Below, one piece after another: positions 46,655-55,027 of a DNA stretch of 64,000 nucleotides (position 1 is the first letter of the stretch; every line of letters starts with the position of its first letter). This DNA comes from Streptomyces sp. DSM 15324 (GTDB lineage: Bacteria; Actinomycetota; Actinomycetes; Streptomycetales; Streptomycetaceae): the NCBI RefSeq assembly GCF_001514285.1, contig NZ_KQ949032.1, positions 310,001 to 374,000 on the forward strand, given 5' to 3'. The notes beneath the pieces are model-generated. The model was not told the origin of the DNA, ran no database searches, and saw only the letters and a program-made list of their open reading frames with translations. Made by a program: the position numbers and the translations under genes.

Positions 46655-47452
46655 ATGCCTGCGGCCAAGAAGCGCACTCGGACCTATGACCCCGTCAAGA
46701 CCCGGGCGGCGGTGCTCGCCCAGTTCGGGAAGGTGCGGGAAGGGGTCGCCGGACTCGGGGCCGGGCAGCTCGCGCTGCCGACGCGGCTCGGTGAGTGGCG
46801 AGTGCGGGAGCTGGTGGCGCACATCGGGATGGCGCTCACCGCCATCGGGCGCGCCCTCGCCCTCCCGGAGCCCCCGAAGCAGGACGCCGTGCTGCTCGAC
46901 TGGCCGTTCGCCACCTCCGCCGACTCCCCGGCCATCGACGACTTCACCCGGTGGCTGACCGCGGAACACCCCGACCTCGACGGCTACCTCGCCGCCGTCG
47001 AGCGCGACCTCGTCGAACAGCTCGACACCCACCCCGGCACACGGCTGCTCCAGACCAACGCCGGCGCGCTGCCGCTCGCCGACTACCTCGTCACCCGCGC
47101 CGTCGAGCTGGTCGTCCACACGGACGACCTCAACGCCGCCGTGCCGGGCCTCGCCGTCCCCCTGGACCGCCAGGCCCTCGCCACCACCACCCGGCTCCTC
47201 GCGGACGCGCTCGCCGTCAAGGCGCCCGGCGGCGCGACGGAGGTGCGCGTGCCGCCGTACGCCGTCGTGCAGTGTGTCGAGGGCCCGCGGCACACCCGCG
47301 GCACACCGCCGAACGTCGTCGAGACGGACCCGCTGACCTGGATCAGGCTGGCGACCGGACGGCAGACCTGGGCCGAGGCCAGGGACGCGGCGAAGGTCAG
47401 CGCGAGCGGCGAGCGGGCCGATCTGGGAGCGCTCCTGCCGCTGATGTCCTGA
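46655..47452 (+). CDS. Sterol carrier family / maleylpyruvate isomerase-like protein
   Basis: 265 residues. The N-terminal helical-bundle domain resembles MDMPI/DinB-like mycothiol-dependent enzymes (LGEWRVRELVAHIGMALTAIGRAL, with a metal-ligand-type His57), and VTRAVELVVHTDDLNAAVPGL carries a second His. The C-terminal third (VRVPPYAVVQCVEGPRHTRGTPPNVVETDPLTWIRLATG) is the SCP2-like domain of this family. Members bind small substrates or thiol cofactors; the reaction is not known. The position before purF is conserved in streptomycetes to my knowledge. Basic start MPAAKKRTRTYDP. Confidence 0.85.
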   Translation: MPAAKKRTRTYDPVKTRAAVLAQFGKVREGVAGLGAGQLALPTRLGEWRVRELVAHIGMALTAIGRALALPEPPKQDAVLLDWPFATSADSPAIDDFTRWLTAEHPDLDGYLAAVERDLVEQLDTHPGTRLLQTNAGALPLADYLVTRAVELVVHTDDLNAAVPGLAVPLDRQALATTTRLLADALAVKAPGGATEVRVPPYAVVQCVEGPRHTRGTPPNVVETDPLTWIRLATGRQTWAEARDAAKVSASGERADLGALLPLMS

Positions 47453-47660
47453 CCCGGCCCACGCAGAATGGTGTGCGACACCTCACTCGTGCATACGGAC
47501 CGCGACCGCGCGAACCCCTTCGAGTTGCGGCACCGGTGGCCTCAGGATCGCCGTATAGCGTGTCTGACCTGCGTAAACAAGTTGATCATCGATGGATCGG
47601 ACCAACGAAGATCCAGTTACCGGCAGGTATCGCCAATTCGGACCAGTGGTCGATCTCGCC

Positions 47661-47666
47661 TACACT
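47661..47666 (+). promoter_or_regulatory. -10 element of purF (leaderless)
   Basis: TACACT, with TCGGAC 17 bases upstream (47638-47643). The start would be at the purF GTG (47674) or one base before. Confidence 0.5.
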
Positions 47667-47673
47667 CGGTGGC

Positions 47674-49200
47674 GTGCCACGTGGTGACGGTCGACTCAAT
47701 CACGATCTGCTTCCCGGCGAGAAGGGCCCCCAGGACGCTTGTGGCGTCTTCGGTGTCTGGGCTCCGGGCGAAGAGGTCGCAAAGCTCACGTACTTCGGGC
47801 TCTACGCCCTCCAGCATCGGGGCCAGGAATCCGCGGGTATCGCGGTCAGCAACGGCTCCCAGATCCTCGTCTTCAAGGACATGGGCCTCGTCTCCCAGGT
47901 CTTCGACGAGACCTCGCTCGGTTCGCTCCAGGGTCACATCGCGGTCGGACACGCCCGCTACTCGACCACCGGCGCCTCCGTGTGGGAGAACGCCCAGCCG
48001 ACGTTCCGGGCCACCGCGCACGGCTCGATCGCGCTCGGCCACAACGGCAACCTCGTCAACACCGCCCAGCTCGCCGAGATGGTCGCCGACCTGCCCAAGC
48101 AGGAGGGCCGCACCCCGCGCGTCGCGGCGACCAACGACACCGACCTGCTCACCGCGCTGCTCGCGGCCCAGGTCGACGAGGACGGCAGGCCGCTGACCAT
48201 CGAGGAGGCGGCCCACCAGGTCCTCCCGCAGGTCAAGGGCGCCTTCAGCCTCGTCTTCATGGACGAGCACACCCTCTACGCCGGCCGTGACCCGCAGGGC
48301 ATCCGCCCGCTGGTCCTCGGCCGCCTCGAGCGCGGCTGGGTCGTCGCCTCCGAGTCCGCCGCCCTCGACATCTGCGGCGCCAGCTTCGTCCGGGAGATCG
48401 AGCCGGGCGAGTTCGTCGCCATCGACGAGAACGGCCTGCGCACCTCTCGATTCGCGGAAGCGAAGCCCAAGGGCTGTGTCTTCGAGTACGTGTACCTGGC
48501 CCGCCCCGACACCGACATCGCCGGGCGGAACGTGTACGCGTCCCGTGTGGAGATGGGCCGCAAGCTCGCCAAGGAGGCCCCCGCCGAGGCCGATCTGGTC
48601 ATAGCGACCCCGGAGTCCGGCACCCCCGCCGCCATCGGCTACGCGGAGGCCTCGGGCATCCCCTTCGGCAGCGGCCTGGTCAAGAACGCCTACGTCGGCC
48701 GGACCTTCATCCAGCCCTCGCAGACGATCCGCCAGCTCGGCATCCGCCTGAAGCTGAACCCGCTCAAGGACGTCATCCGGGGCAAGCGCCTGGTCGTCGT
48801 CGACGACTCGATCGTGCGCGGCAACACGCAGCGCGCGCTCGTGCGGATGCTGCGCGAGGCCGGCGCCGCCGAGGTCCACATCCGGATCTCCTCCCCGCCC
48901 GTGAAGTGGCCCTGCTTCTTCGGCATCGACTTCGCCACGCGCGCGGAGCTGATTGCCAACGGCATGACCATCGACGAGATCGGCACCTCGCTCGGCGCCG
49001 ACTCCCTGGCGTACATCTCCATCGACGGCATGATCGAGGCGACCACCATCGCCAAGCCGAACCTCTGCCGGGCCTGCTTCGACGGCGAGTACCCGATGGA
49101 GCTCCCGGACCCCGAGCTGCTCGGCAAGCAGCTGCTGGAGACGGAGCTGGCCGCCGGCCCGGCCGCCACGGCCGCCGCCGACGCGATCCGCCGCCCGTAG
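47674..49200 (+). CDS. purF: Amidophosphoribosyltransferase
   Basis: 508 residues from GTG 47674. A 22-residue propeptide precedes Cys23 (DACGVFGV), the N-terminal nucleophile after processing. The glutaminase domain has LQHRGQESAGI and HNGNLVN; the transferase domain has the PRPP loop VVVDDSIVRGNT. Cysteines in KGCVFEY, WPCFFGID and LCRACFDGEYP are placed like the [4Fe-4S] ligands of the B. subtilis-type enzyme. It commits PRPP to purine synthesis. No ribosome binding site; a -10 hexamer stands eight bases before the start. Confidence 0.96.
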   Translation: MPRGDGRLNHDLLPGEKGPQDACGVFGVWAPGEEVAKLTYFGLYALQHRGQESAGIAVSNGSQILVFKDMGLVSQVFDETSLGSLQGHIAVGHARYSTTGASVWENAQPTFRATAHGSIALGHNGNLVNTAQLAEMVADLPKQEGRTPRVAATNDTDLLTALLAAQVDEDGRPLTIEEAAHQVLPQVKGAFSLVFMDEHTLYAGRDPQGIRPLVLGRLERGWVVASESAALDICGASFVREIEPGEFVAIDENGLRTSRFAEAKPKGCVFEYVYLARPDTDIAGRNVYASRVEMGRKLAKEAPAEADLVIATPESGTPAAIGYAEASGIPFGSGLVKNAYVGRTFIQPSQTIRQLGIRLKLNPLKDVIRGKRLVVVDDSIVRGNTQRALVRMLREAGAAEVHIRISSPPVKWPCFFGIDFATRAELIANGMTIDEIGTSLGADSLAYISIDGMIEATTIAKPNLCRACFDGEYPMELPDPELLGKQLLETELAAGPAATAAADAIRRP

Positions 49201-49245
49201 ACGGCCCGCAACCGCTGCCGTACGACACGAAAGTTCTCACCAGCC

Positions 49246-50325
49246 ATGTCTGAGACCCCCCTTGCCGAGGGCGGCGCCAGCTACGCAGCCGCGGGCGTCG
49301 ACATCGAAGCGGGCGACCGCGCCGTCGAGCTGATGAAGGAGTGGGTGAAGAAGACGCAGCGCCCCGAGGTCCTCGGCGGCCTCGGCGGATTCGCCGGCCT
49401 CTTCGACGCCTCCGCCCTCAAGCGCTACGAGCGTCCGCTGCTCGCCTCCGCCACGGACGGCGTGGGCACGAAGGTGGACATCGCCCGCCAGCTCGGCGTC
49501 TACGACACGATCGGCCACGACCTGGTCGCCATGGTCATGGACGACATCGTCGTGTGCGGTGCCGAGCCGCTGTTCATGACCGACTACATCTGCGTCGGCA
49601 AGGTCCACCCCGAGCGGGTCGCCGCCATCGTCAAGGGCATCGCCGAAGGCTGTGTGCTGGCCGGCTGCGCCCTGGTCGGCGGTGAGACGGCCGAACACCC
49701 CGGCCTGCTCGGTGCGGACGACTTCGACGTCGCCGGCGCCGGAACGGGCGTCGTGGAGGCCGACCGGCTGCTCGGCGCGGATCGCATCCGCACGGGTGAC
49801 ACCGTGATCGCCATGGCGTCCTCCGGCCTTCACTCGAACGGGTACTCGCTGGTCCGGCACGTCCTGCTGAACCAGGCGGGCCTCGCCCTCGACGCCCGGA
49901 TCGACGACCTCGGCCGCACCCTTGGCGAGGAGCTCCTGGAGCCCACCAAGATCTACTCGCTGGACTGCCTGGCCCTGACCCGTACGACGGACGTGCACGC
50001 CTTCTCGCACATCACCGGCGGCGGACTCGCGGCCAACCTGGCCCGGGTCATCCCCGACGGGCTGCACGCGACGGTGGACCGCTCCACCTGGGCCCCGGCC
50101 CCGATCTTCGACCTCGTCGGCAGGACGGGCTCGGTCGAGCGCCTGGAGCTGGAGAAGACCCTGAACATGGGCGTCGGCATGATCGCGATCGTGCCCCAGG
50201 AGTCGGCGGACGTGGCCCTCGCCACCCTCGCCGACCGTGGCGTCGAGGCATGGGTCGCCGGTGAGATCACCGAGCGCGGTGACCACACCACCGGAGCCGA
50301 ACTCGTCGGGGACTACGCGAGCTGA
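49246..50325 (+). CDS. purM: Phosphoribosylformylglycinamidine cyclo-ligase (AIR synthetase)
   Basis: 359 residues. Conserved AIRS family segments: SYAAAGVDIEAGDRAVELMK, LLASATDGVGTKVDIARQ, DDIVVCGAEPLFMTDYI and CALVGGETAEHPG, and MASSGLHSNGYSLVR. Closes FGAM to AIR with ATP (step 5). Starts 45 bases after purF, so probably co-transcribed. A strong bidirectional hairpin follows (50346-50377). Confidence 0.97.
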   Translation: MSETPLAEGGASYAAAGVDIEAGDRAVELMKEWVKKTQRPEVLGGLGGFAGLFDASALKRYERPLLASATDGVGTKVDIARQLGVYDTIGHDLVAMVMDDIVVCGAEPLFMTDYICVGKVHPERVAAIVKGIAEGCVLAGCALVGGETAEHPGLLGADDFDVAGAGTGVVEADRLLGADRIRTGDTVIAMASSGLHSNGYSLVRHVLLNQAGLALDARIDDLGRTLGEELLEPTKIYSLDCLALTRTTDVHAFSHITGGGLAANLARVIPDGLHATVDRSTWAPAPIFDLVGRTGSVERLELEKTLNMGVGMIAIVPQESADVALATLADRGVEAWVAGEITERGDHTTGAELVGDYAS

Positions 50326-50345
50326 GCCCTGCGGGGCAGCACAAG

Positions 50346-50377
50346 ACCCGGTCGGTGACCGAAGTCACCGACCGGGT
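50346..50377. terminator. Bidirectional terminator purM / DUF3073
   Basis: A perfect 14-bp stem ACCCGGTCGGTGAC/GTCACCGACCGGGT with loop CGAA between convergent genes. Confidence 0.9.
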
Positions 50378-50394
50378 GGATGCTCACAGCGAGG

Positions 50395-50655
50395 TCAAGC
50401 GCCGCGACGATGGTGGTGGTGGGACAAATCGTCGTCCTCGTCGTCCTCGTCGTCCCCGTACAGATCGGCGTACCGTGCGTACGGGTCGTCGTCTTCCTCA
50501 TCGTCATCGTCCTCGAACGGTTCGCCATTCGGCGGCATGTTCGATGGCGATGCGCCCAGCTCTTCGGCCAGGCGTGAGAGATCCGTCCCGCCGCTGTTGT
50601 ACTTCAGCTGGCGGGCGACCTTCGCTTGCTTGGCCTTGGCCCGGCCGCGCCCCAT
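50395..50655 (-). CDS. DUF3073 family protein
   Basis: 86 residues: a basic, conserved start MGRGRAKAKQAKVARQLKY with SGGTDLSRLAEELG, a very acidic middle (EDDDDEEDDDPYARY, DDEDDEDDD) and a His cluster at the end (DLSHHHHRRG). DUF3073 is an actinobacterial family of unknown role, usually found next to purM. The charge pattern suggests nucleic acid or ribosome association, which is speculation. Confidence 0.93.
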   Translation of the reverse strand: MGRGRAKAKQAKVARQLKYNSGGTDLSRLAEELGASPSNMPPNGEPFEDDDDEEDDDPYARYADLYGDDEDDEDDDLSHHHHRRGA

Positions 50656-50966
50656 GGCTCGACCCCCTCAACGACGGGGCTCGCTGGCCCCAGGTTGACA
50701 CGCGTTCATGATCCAGAGCGGTCTCTCCTCGGAGAGCCCGTCGTAGGGCTCCCACGGTACCTGAGCCCACGCCCGTACGGTACGTCGCCCGTAGCACGCG
50801 CGTGTGCGCAGGACCTGTGAGACGTCCCGTCCTCGCTGGTCAGTGGCGATTTTAACCACTTATCGGCGGCCGACCCGCCGGGAAGAGTGAGAGTTCTCTC
50901 TAACTTTCCACCCGGCGGTACCGACCAAACCCTCGGGACGCCTCCGGCGGGCCCGCTACCGGAACC
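50656..50966. other. Intergenic region between valine dehydrogenase and DUF3073
   Basis: Contains the promoter of the DUF3073 gene and a hairpin CCGCCGGG (50875-50882)/CCCGGCGG (50911-50918) that can end the vdh transcript. AGTGG/CCACT flanks an AT-rich GATTTTAA near 50842-50860. No gene seen. Confidence 0.5.
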
Positions 50967-52061
50967 TCACCATCCGCGCGTCCTGGCCGCCTCGTGCATC
51001 CGCTGCTCGGCGATCCGGTCCGCCGCCGCGGCCGGCGGAATCCCGTCCTCCTTCGCACGTGCGAAGATCGCGAGCGTGGTGTCGAAGATCTTCGACGCCT
51101 TCGCCTTGCAGCGCTCGAAGTCGAAACCGTGCAGTTCGTCGGCGACCTGGATGACCCCGCCGGCGTTCACCACGTAGTCCGGCGCGTAGAGGATGCCGCG
51201 GTCGGAGAGGTCCTTCTCGACGCCCGGGTGGGCCAGCTGGTTGTTGGCCGCGCCGCAGACGATCCGCGCGGTGAGCGCGGGGACCGACGTGTCGTTCAGC
51301 GCGCCGCCGAGCGCGCAGGGGGCGTAGATGTCGAGCCCCTCGGTGCTGATCAGCGCCTCGGTGTCGGGGGCGGCCGTCACGCCCTGCGGGTGCCGGTCGA
51401 GGACGCGGCGTACGGCGTCCTCGCGGACGTCGGTGACGACGACCTCGGCGCCCTCGGCGCGCAGGTGCTCCACCAGGTGGTGGCCGACCTTGCCGACGCC
51501 GGCGACACCGACCCGGCGGCCGCGCAGCGAGGGGTCGCCCCAGGTGTGCTGGGCCGAGGCCCGCATGCCCTGGTAGACGCCGAAGGCGGTCAGCACGGAG
51601 GAGTCGCCCGCGCCGCCGTTCTCCGGTGAGCGGCCGGTCGTCCAGCGGCACTCACGGGCCACCACGTCCATGTCGGAGACGTAGGTGCCGACATCGCAGG
51701 CCGTCACGTACCGGCCTCCGAGAGAGGCCACGAAACGGCCGTAGGCGAGCAGCAGCTCTTCGGTCTTGATCGTGTCCGGGTTGCCGATGATCACGGCCTT
51801 CCCGCCGCCGTGGTCCAGACCGGCCAGGGCGTTCTTGTACGACATCCCGCGCGCGAGGTTCAGCGCGTCGGCGACGGCCTCCGCCTCGGTCGCGTAGGGG
51901 TAGAACCGGGTTCCGCCGAGTGCGGGGCCCAGCGCGGTGGAGTGGAGGGCGATGACGGCCTTGAGGCCGCTCTTGCGGTCCTGGCAGAGCACGACTTGCT
52001 CGTGACCCGTCTGCTCCGAGTGGAACAGACTGTGCAGGACGCCGTTGTCTACGTCGGTCAC
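50967..52061 (-). CDS. vdh: Valine dehydrogenase (Glu/Leu/Phe/Val dehydrogenase family)
   Basis: 364 residues. The substrate domain has GGGKAV with the catalytic lysine region (ALAGLDHGGGKAVIIG) and an upstream GTRFYPYATEAEAVADALNLARGMSYKNA; the NAD domain has VGVAGVGKVGHHLVEHL and AADPTEALIS-like segments. It deaminates valine and other branched amino acids to keto acids, giving polyketide precursors in Streptomyces. Position matches SCO4089. Single gene on the minus strand; ATG at 52059-52061. Confidence 0.94.
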   Translation of the reverse strand: MTDVDNGVLHSLFHSEQTGHEQVVLCQDRKSGLKAVIALHSTALGPALGGTRFYPYATEAEAVADALNLARGMSYKNALAGLDHGGGKAVIIGNPDTIKTEELLLAYGRFVASLGGRYVTACDVGTYVSDMDVVARECRWTTGRSPENGGAGDSSVLTAFGVYQGMRASAQHTWGDPSLRGRRVGVAGVGKVGHHLVEHLRAEGAEVVVTDVREDAVRRVLDRHPQGVTAAPDTEALISTEGLDIYAPCALGGALNDTSVPALTARIVCGAANNQLAHPGVEKDLSDRGILYAPDYVVNAGGVIQVADELHGFDFERCKAKASKIFDTTLAIFARAKEDGIPPAAAADRIAEQRMHEAARTRGW

Positions 52062-52305
52062 GGTGGTGACTCCTGGGTAACTCGCGGCGATCGGGACGCA
52101 GGCGCCCCAGGGGTGGCGGGGGCCTGTGGGACGAGCGTAGAGCCTGCGCGGCCCGTCGAACGCGCACTCTTACGGATCACCTCCGTCCGGATGCCGGATG
52201 ACCTCCTCCCGGAGTACGCCCGTGCGACCATGCGCAGGCGTTTCCCGTGTCCCCGCGCGCGGGCCGATCAGGTTTCCCGGCCGGGTGGCGGGGGAGGGAG
52301 CAGGC

Positions 52306-53148
52306 GTGCCCAAGGTGTCCTCGGTGATCGTCCCCTATGCGACCTACCTGCGCGTGTACGAGCCGCTGGCCGCCTTCCCCGAGCCCGAGCGCACCCACTG
52401 GACGCGCTACGCCCGCCGCCCCGACCGCCCCTCCTACCAGGACGAGCTGCGCCGCTCGCTGGCCGATCTGCTGCCCACCCCGCCGGTGGCGGTGCCGGTC
52501 CACGAGAGCGGGGAGGCGTTCGTCGCCGAGATGGACGGCGTGCTGCACATCTGTCCGTGGCGCACCCGGCTGCGCGGCTGGCAGGCCCTGTCCGAGCTGG
52601 GCGACGAACTCCCCCGTTCGGTTCTGGAGGCGGTGCTCCCGGAGGTCGTACGGGCCCAGGCGGCGAAGGACTACGAGCGCTGGCGCGAGCGCAATCCCGA
52701 CGCGCGCCCCTGGATCCGCACGGCGACCTGGCAGGTGCCCCTGAACTGGTTCGTGCTCTTCTCCGACGAGGAGCGGGTGTACGAGAAGGGGACGGGGGAG
52801 TCCGCGCCCGTGCTGCGGTACCGCACGCCGATGGTGCAGGCGCGGCGGCGGACGGCCCGGGGGCTGCGCACGCTCAAGCAGTCCCTGGACGACGGGCCGC
52901 TCGTCGACGGTCTGCTGGACGTGGGCCGCTGGCTGGAGGAGTTCCATCCGCGTTCACTGGTGGAACTGGACTACGGCGGCCTGGTGCACACCCTTCCGGC
53001 CGGGCATCTGGAGGGCGACCACTCGGCGGCGGACGTGGCCGAGGGCATCGAGGCGCTGCGGGTGGGCGACGGGGCGGCGGCCGGCGAGGCGTACGGGCGG
53101 CTCGTCGAGCGGTGGCGGGCGGTGCGGGACCGGCGTTCGGCCAATTAG
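52306..53148 (+). CDS. Conserved hypothetical protein (SCO4090-like)
   Basis: 280 residues from the GTG at 52306, preceded by GGGAGGGAG; the frame is open back to 52198 but upstream codons are Pro/Arg-rich. Soluble, acidic, with VSSVIVPYATYLRVYEPLAAFPEPE at the start and conserved-looking WRTRLRGWQALSELGDELPRSVLEAV and SLVELDYGGLVHTL. No known domain. The gene lies between vdh and bldC, as in S. coelicolor. Function unknown. Confidence 0.85.
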   Translation: MPKVSSVIVPYATYLRVYEPLAAFPEPERTHWTRYARRPDRPSYQDELRRSLADLLPTPPVAVPVHESGEAFVAEMDGVLHICPWRTRLRGWQALSELGDELPRSVLEAVLPEVVRAQAAKDYERWRERNPDARPWIRTATWQVPLNWFVLFSDEERVYEKGTGESAPVLRYRTPMVQARRRTARGLRTLKQSLDDGPLVDGLLDVGRWLEEFHPRSLVELDYGGLVHTLPAGHLEGDHSAADVAEGIEALRVGDGAAAGEAYGRLVERWRAVRDRRSAN

Positions 53149-53225
53149 GGGACCCCCTCGCACACCTGTCGGATCCGGCATGCTGTGATCTGACGATGTG
53201 ACAGTAGCGACAGCGCTTTCACAAA

Positions 53226-53239
53226 GTGACCTACGTCAC
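53226..53239. promoter_or_regulatory. Possible Crp-binding site
   Basis: GTGACCTACGTCAC, a perfect dyad of GTGAC/GTCAC. Streptomyces Crp sites follow GTG-N6-GNCAC. Confidence 0.4.
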
Positions 53240-53482
53240 GGCCGAAAAGGGTCGAACAGCGTACGGTCAACCGCACTTCACGGAACTGACGGGACGTAGA
53301 TCCCCGATCCGGGCTTATGGCGCAAGGGTGACGGACCGCACGTACGCGGCCCTTGCGTAGCTTGCCCCTCCTCGTGCCAAAATAGGACAAGGAGTCCGGG
53401 GAGGGCTCCATCCGCCTACTTATGCTCCATGGTGGGGGGAATCTCGGCATTGCACGCTATGGGGGGTCTCGTGACTCCTGAG

Positions 53483-53511
53483 CGCCCCTGTGACTGATCG
53501 TCACAGGGGCG
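53483..53511 (+). terminator. Strong hairpin in the bldC upstream region (terminator or small RNA end)
   Basis: A perfect 12-bp stem CGCCCCTGTGAC/GTCACAGGGGCG with a 5-base loop. With a possible -10 (TATGCT near 53420) upstream, a short transcript of about 80 nt could end here. Confidence 0.55.
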
Positions 53512-53640
53512 TGACTGTCCGCTATGGCATGGTCCATCGGCTTCCGTCGCCGATGAACACCTGGGGGGCAATTCCATCGGTTTGGCCGACGCGGCTGGAC
53601 AGATGGTGTAGTTGTAGTGCCGAGGACAAGCCGTTCGTCC

Positions 53641-53646
53641 TATAAC
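53641..53646 (+). promoter_or_regulatory. Probable -10 of bldC
   Basis: TATAAC about 100 bases before the ATG, overlapping the end of the inverted repeat AGGAC/GTCCT. The -35 is weak. Confidence 0.4.
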
Positions 53647-53744
53647 CGACTCGACTCGCGTCCGCCATTTCGGGCAACGCGGGTCAAGGTGCAGAATTTA
53701 GAGGAAAGAACCGAGAAGGTTCGGTTCTCCCGAGGAGGCCGCTC

Positions 53745-53951
53745 ATGACCGCTCGCACCCCTGATGCTGAGCCGCTGCTGACCCCGGCTGAGGTCGCCAC
53801 CATGTTCCGCGTGGACCCGAAGACGGTCACGCGGTGGGCGAAGGCCGGCAAGCTCACGTCGATCCGCACGCTCGGCGGACACCGCCGTTACCGCGAGGCC
53901 GAGGTCCGCGCCCTGCTGGCGGGTATCCCGCAGCAGCGCAGCGAGGCCTGA
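53745..53951 (+). CDS. bldC: Developmental transcriptional regulator BldC (MerR-like)
   Basis: 68 residues: LLTPAEVATMFRVDPKTVTRWAKAGKLTSIRTLGGHRRYREAEVRALL, the winged helix of BldC, with a short N-terminal lead and C-terminal QQRSEA. BldC has only the DNA-binding domain of MerR proteins and binds direct repeats cooperatively to hold back sporulation genes during growth. The sequence is, as far as I recall, essentially that of SCO4091. CCGAGGAGG precedes the ATG. A factor-independent terminator lies at 54069-54108. Confidence 0.96.
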   Translation: MTARTPDAEPLLTPAEVATMFRVDPKTVTRWAKAGKLTSIRTLGGHRRYREAEVRALLAGIPQQRSEA

Positions 53952-54420
53952 ACAACTGAATAACCGGGCAACACCTCAGGTCCCCCAACCTGTGCGAACG
54001 CCCGAAACCTAGCTCCAAGCGACGTGGGTCCTGCCCCAACAGGCCCCTCGCCCATCGGGAACGTCGTCGATCGCGCTGGACTCCGCCGGGTCCAGCGCGA
54101 TCTTTTTTGTGCGCTTGAGGCCGCTCGACGGCGCCTGGGCGGTCGGATCGGGTCGGTCTGTGAGCGAGCCTGTCGGACTCTGGGGAGGGTCTGCGTGGGT
54201 TCCTGGAAACCCCTGACGCGGGGCTCCGGAGGTGTCCCGGGGACTTCCACCCTCGTGGTGCAATTGCACATATTAAATTGACCAGTTGTCGGAGACGGGT
54301 AAGAACGCCCGGTTCCAAAACTTATTCCGTGATGCCTGTCACATGCCGGTGGCCTTGTTGCGGCGGGTTCCGCTGCGCTAGTGGAGGACCGGCAACTACC
54401 CCTGGCGGCACCGCCGTTGA
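53952..54420. other. Region after bldC
   Basis: Contains the bldC terminator (54069-54108). The remainder to 54420 shows no credible gene; AT-rich segments near 54255-54330 may be the promoter remnant of unknown use. Confidence 0.5.
54069..54108 (+). terminator. Terminator after bldC
   Basis: 12-bp stem GATCGCGCTGGA/TCCAGCGCGATC followed by six T residues, the only classical T-run terminator noticed in the window. Confidence 0.92.
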
Positions 54421-54624
54421 TCAAGCGGTCGAGGAGGCCCCGTCCGCCGGGGCGTCCTCCGGCGCCTCCCCGGGGCCCTGGGCGCCCCGTGGGGCGCCGT
54501 CCAGGGCCAGCCGCAGCAGGCGGTGGCAGATCGGACAGTGGCGGGTCAGATGCCCGTACGACGACGCGGCCGACAGGTGCGCGCGGAGTAACGCCCGCGT
54601 CTCGTGCCTAGCCGATGCCGCCAT
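54421..54624 (-). CDS. Small DUF6274-like protein
   Basis: 67 residues from ATG at 54622-54624, chosen for GGAGGTGG seven bases upstream; the longer open frame back to 54927 runs through a tRNA gene and is rejected. MAASARHETRALLRAHLSAAS, then HLTRHCPICHRLLRLAL with a C-x2-C motif, match the short streptomycete family DUF6274. The Cys-x2-Cys/His pattern could bind a metal. The C-terminal tail is Ala/Pro/Glu-rich. Function unknown. Confidence 0.72.
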   Translation of the reverse strand: MAASARHETRALLRAHLSAASSYGHLTRHCPICHRLLRLALDGAPRGAQGPGEAPEDAPADGASSTA

Positions 54625-54822
54625 ACGCCACCTCCAGGAGGGCCACGGGAACGTGCCCTGAGTTCTGGGGTACCGAGCGAATGTGACGCCGTCAAGGGAG
54701 CCGCCGGGTGGGCGGCCCGGGGGGAGGGGGCAACCGGACACGGGGAGGGCCCCGCGGTGGGTGCCCCGCCTCCGGCGGCCGGGGGAACGCGAAGAAGCCC
54801 GGATTCGGCCCGGGGACGCGAA

Positions 54823-54850
54823 GAAGCCCGGATCCGAAGATCCGGGCTTC
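54823..54850 (-). terminator. Terminator of tRNA-Asp copy 1
   Basis: GAAGCCCGGATC/GATCCGGGCTTC with loop CGAA. A partial duplicate (GCGAAGAAGCCCGGATT) lies at 54788-54804. Confidence 0.85.
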
Positions 54851-54858
54851 CCCTGTTG

Positions 54859-54933
54859 CGGTCCTGACGGGATTTGAACCCGCGGCCTCCACCTTGACAG
54901 GGTGGCGAGCACTCCAAACTGCTCCACAGGACC
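54859..54933 (-). tRNA. tRNA-Asp(GTC), copy 1
   Basis: The complement has acceptor GGTCCTG/CAGGACC, anticodon loop CTGTCAAG (GTC) and T-loop GTTCAAATC. Identical to the copy at 60886. No full CCA encoded. Confidence 0.95.
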
Positions 54934-54982
54934 AGGCTTTGCGGCACTTCGCGCTGCGCTGTGCTGCGAGAAGGACTGTACA

Positions 54983-55015
54983 GGAGGGTGAGCCCGCTGG
55001 TCGAACTCACCCTCC
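54983..55015 (-). terminator. Terminator of hrpA
   Basis: GGAGGGTGAG/CTCACCCTCC stem 13 bases after the hrpA stop. Confidence 0.75.
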
Positions 55016-55027
55016 GTGAGCTTCTCG

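Larger units (their letters stand above)
53149..53744. other. Long regulatory region upstream of bldC
   Basis: About 600 bp with no convincing gene. It holds GTGACCTACGTCAC at 53226-53239, a fit to the Streptomyces Crp pattern GTG-N6-GNCAC; a strong hairpin at 53483-53511; the inverted repeat AGGAC-N9-GTCCT (53623-53641); and a likely bldC -10 TATAAC at 53641-53646. Confidence 0.6.

Noticed and set aside
46684..46958. Alternative genes overlapping the 46655 gene and the repeat region (for example the ORF from 45840)
   Set aside because: They run through non-triplet tandem repeats and have no recognisable domain; the 46655 frame has a clear family.
36444..49200. Biosynthetic gene cluster or a single purine operon
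   Set aside because: Purine genes lie in several units separated by tRNAs, terminators and unrelated genes on both strands; no assembly-line or tailoring enzymes are seen.
54024..54281. 85-codon + strand ORF after bldC
   Set aside because: It crosses the T-run terminator of bldC and has no ribosome binding site.
54627..54927. N-terminal extension of the DUF6274-like gene
   Set aside because: The longer frame passes through the tRNA-Asp gene and its terminator, and a good ribosome binding site supports the short form.
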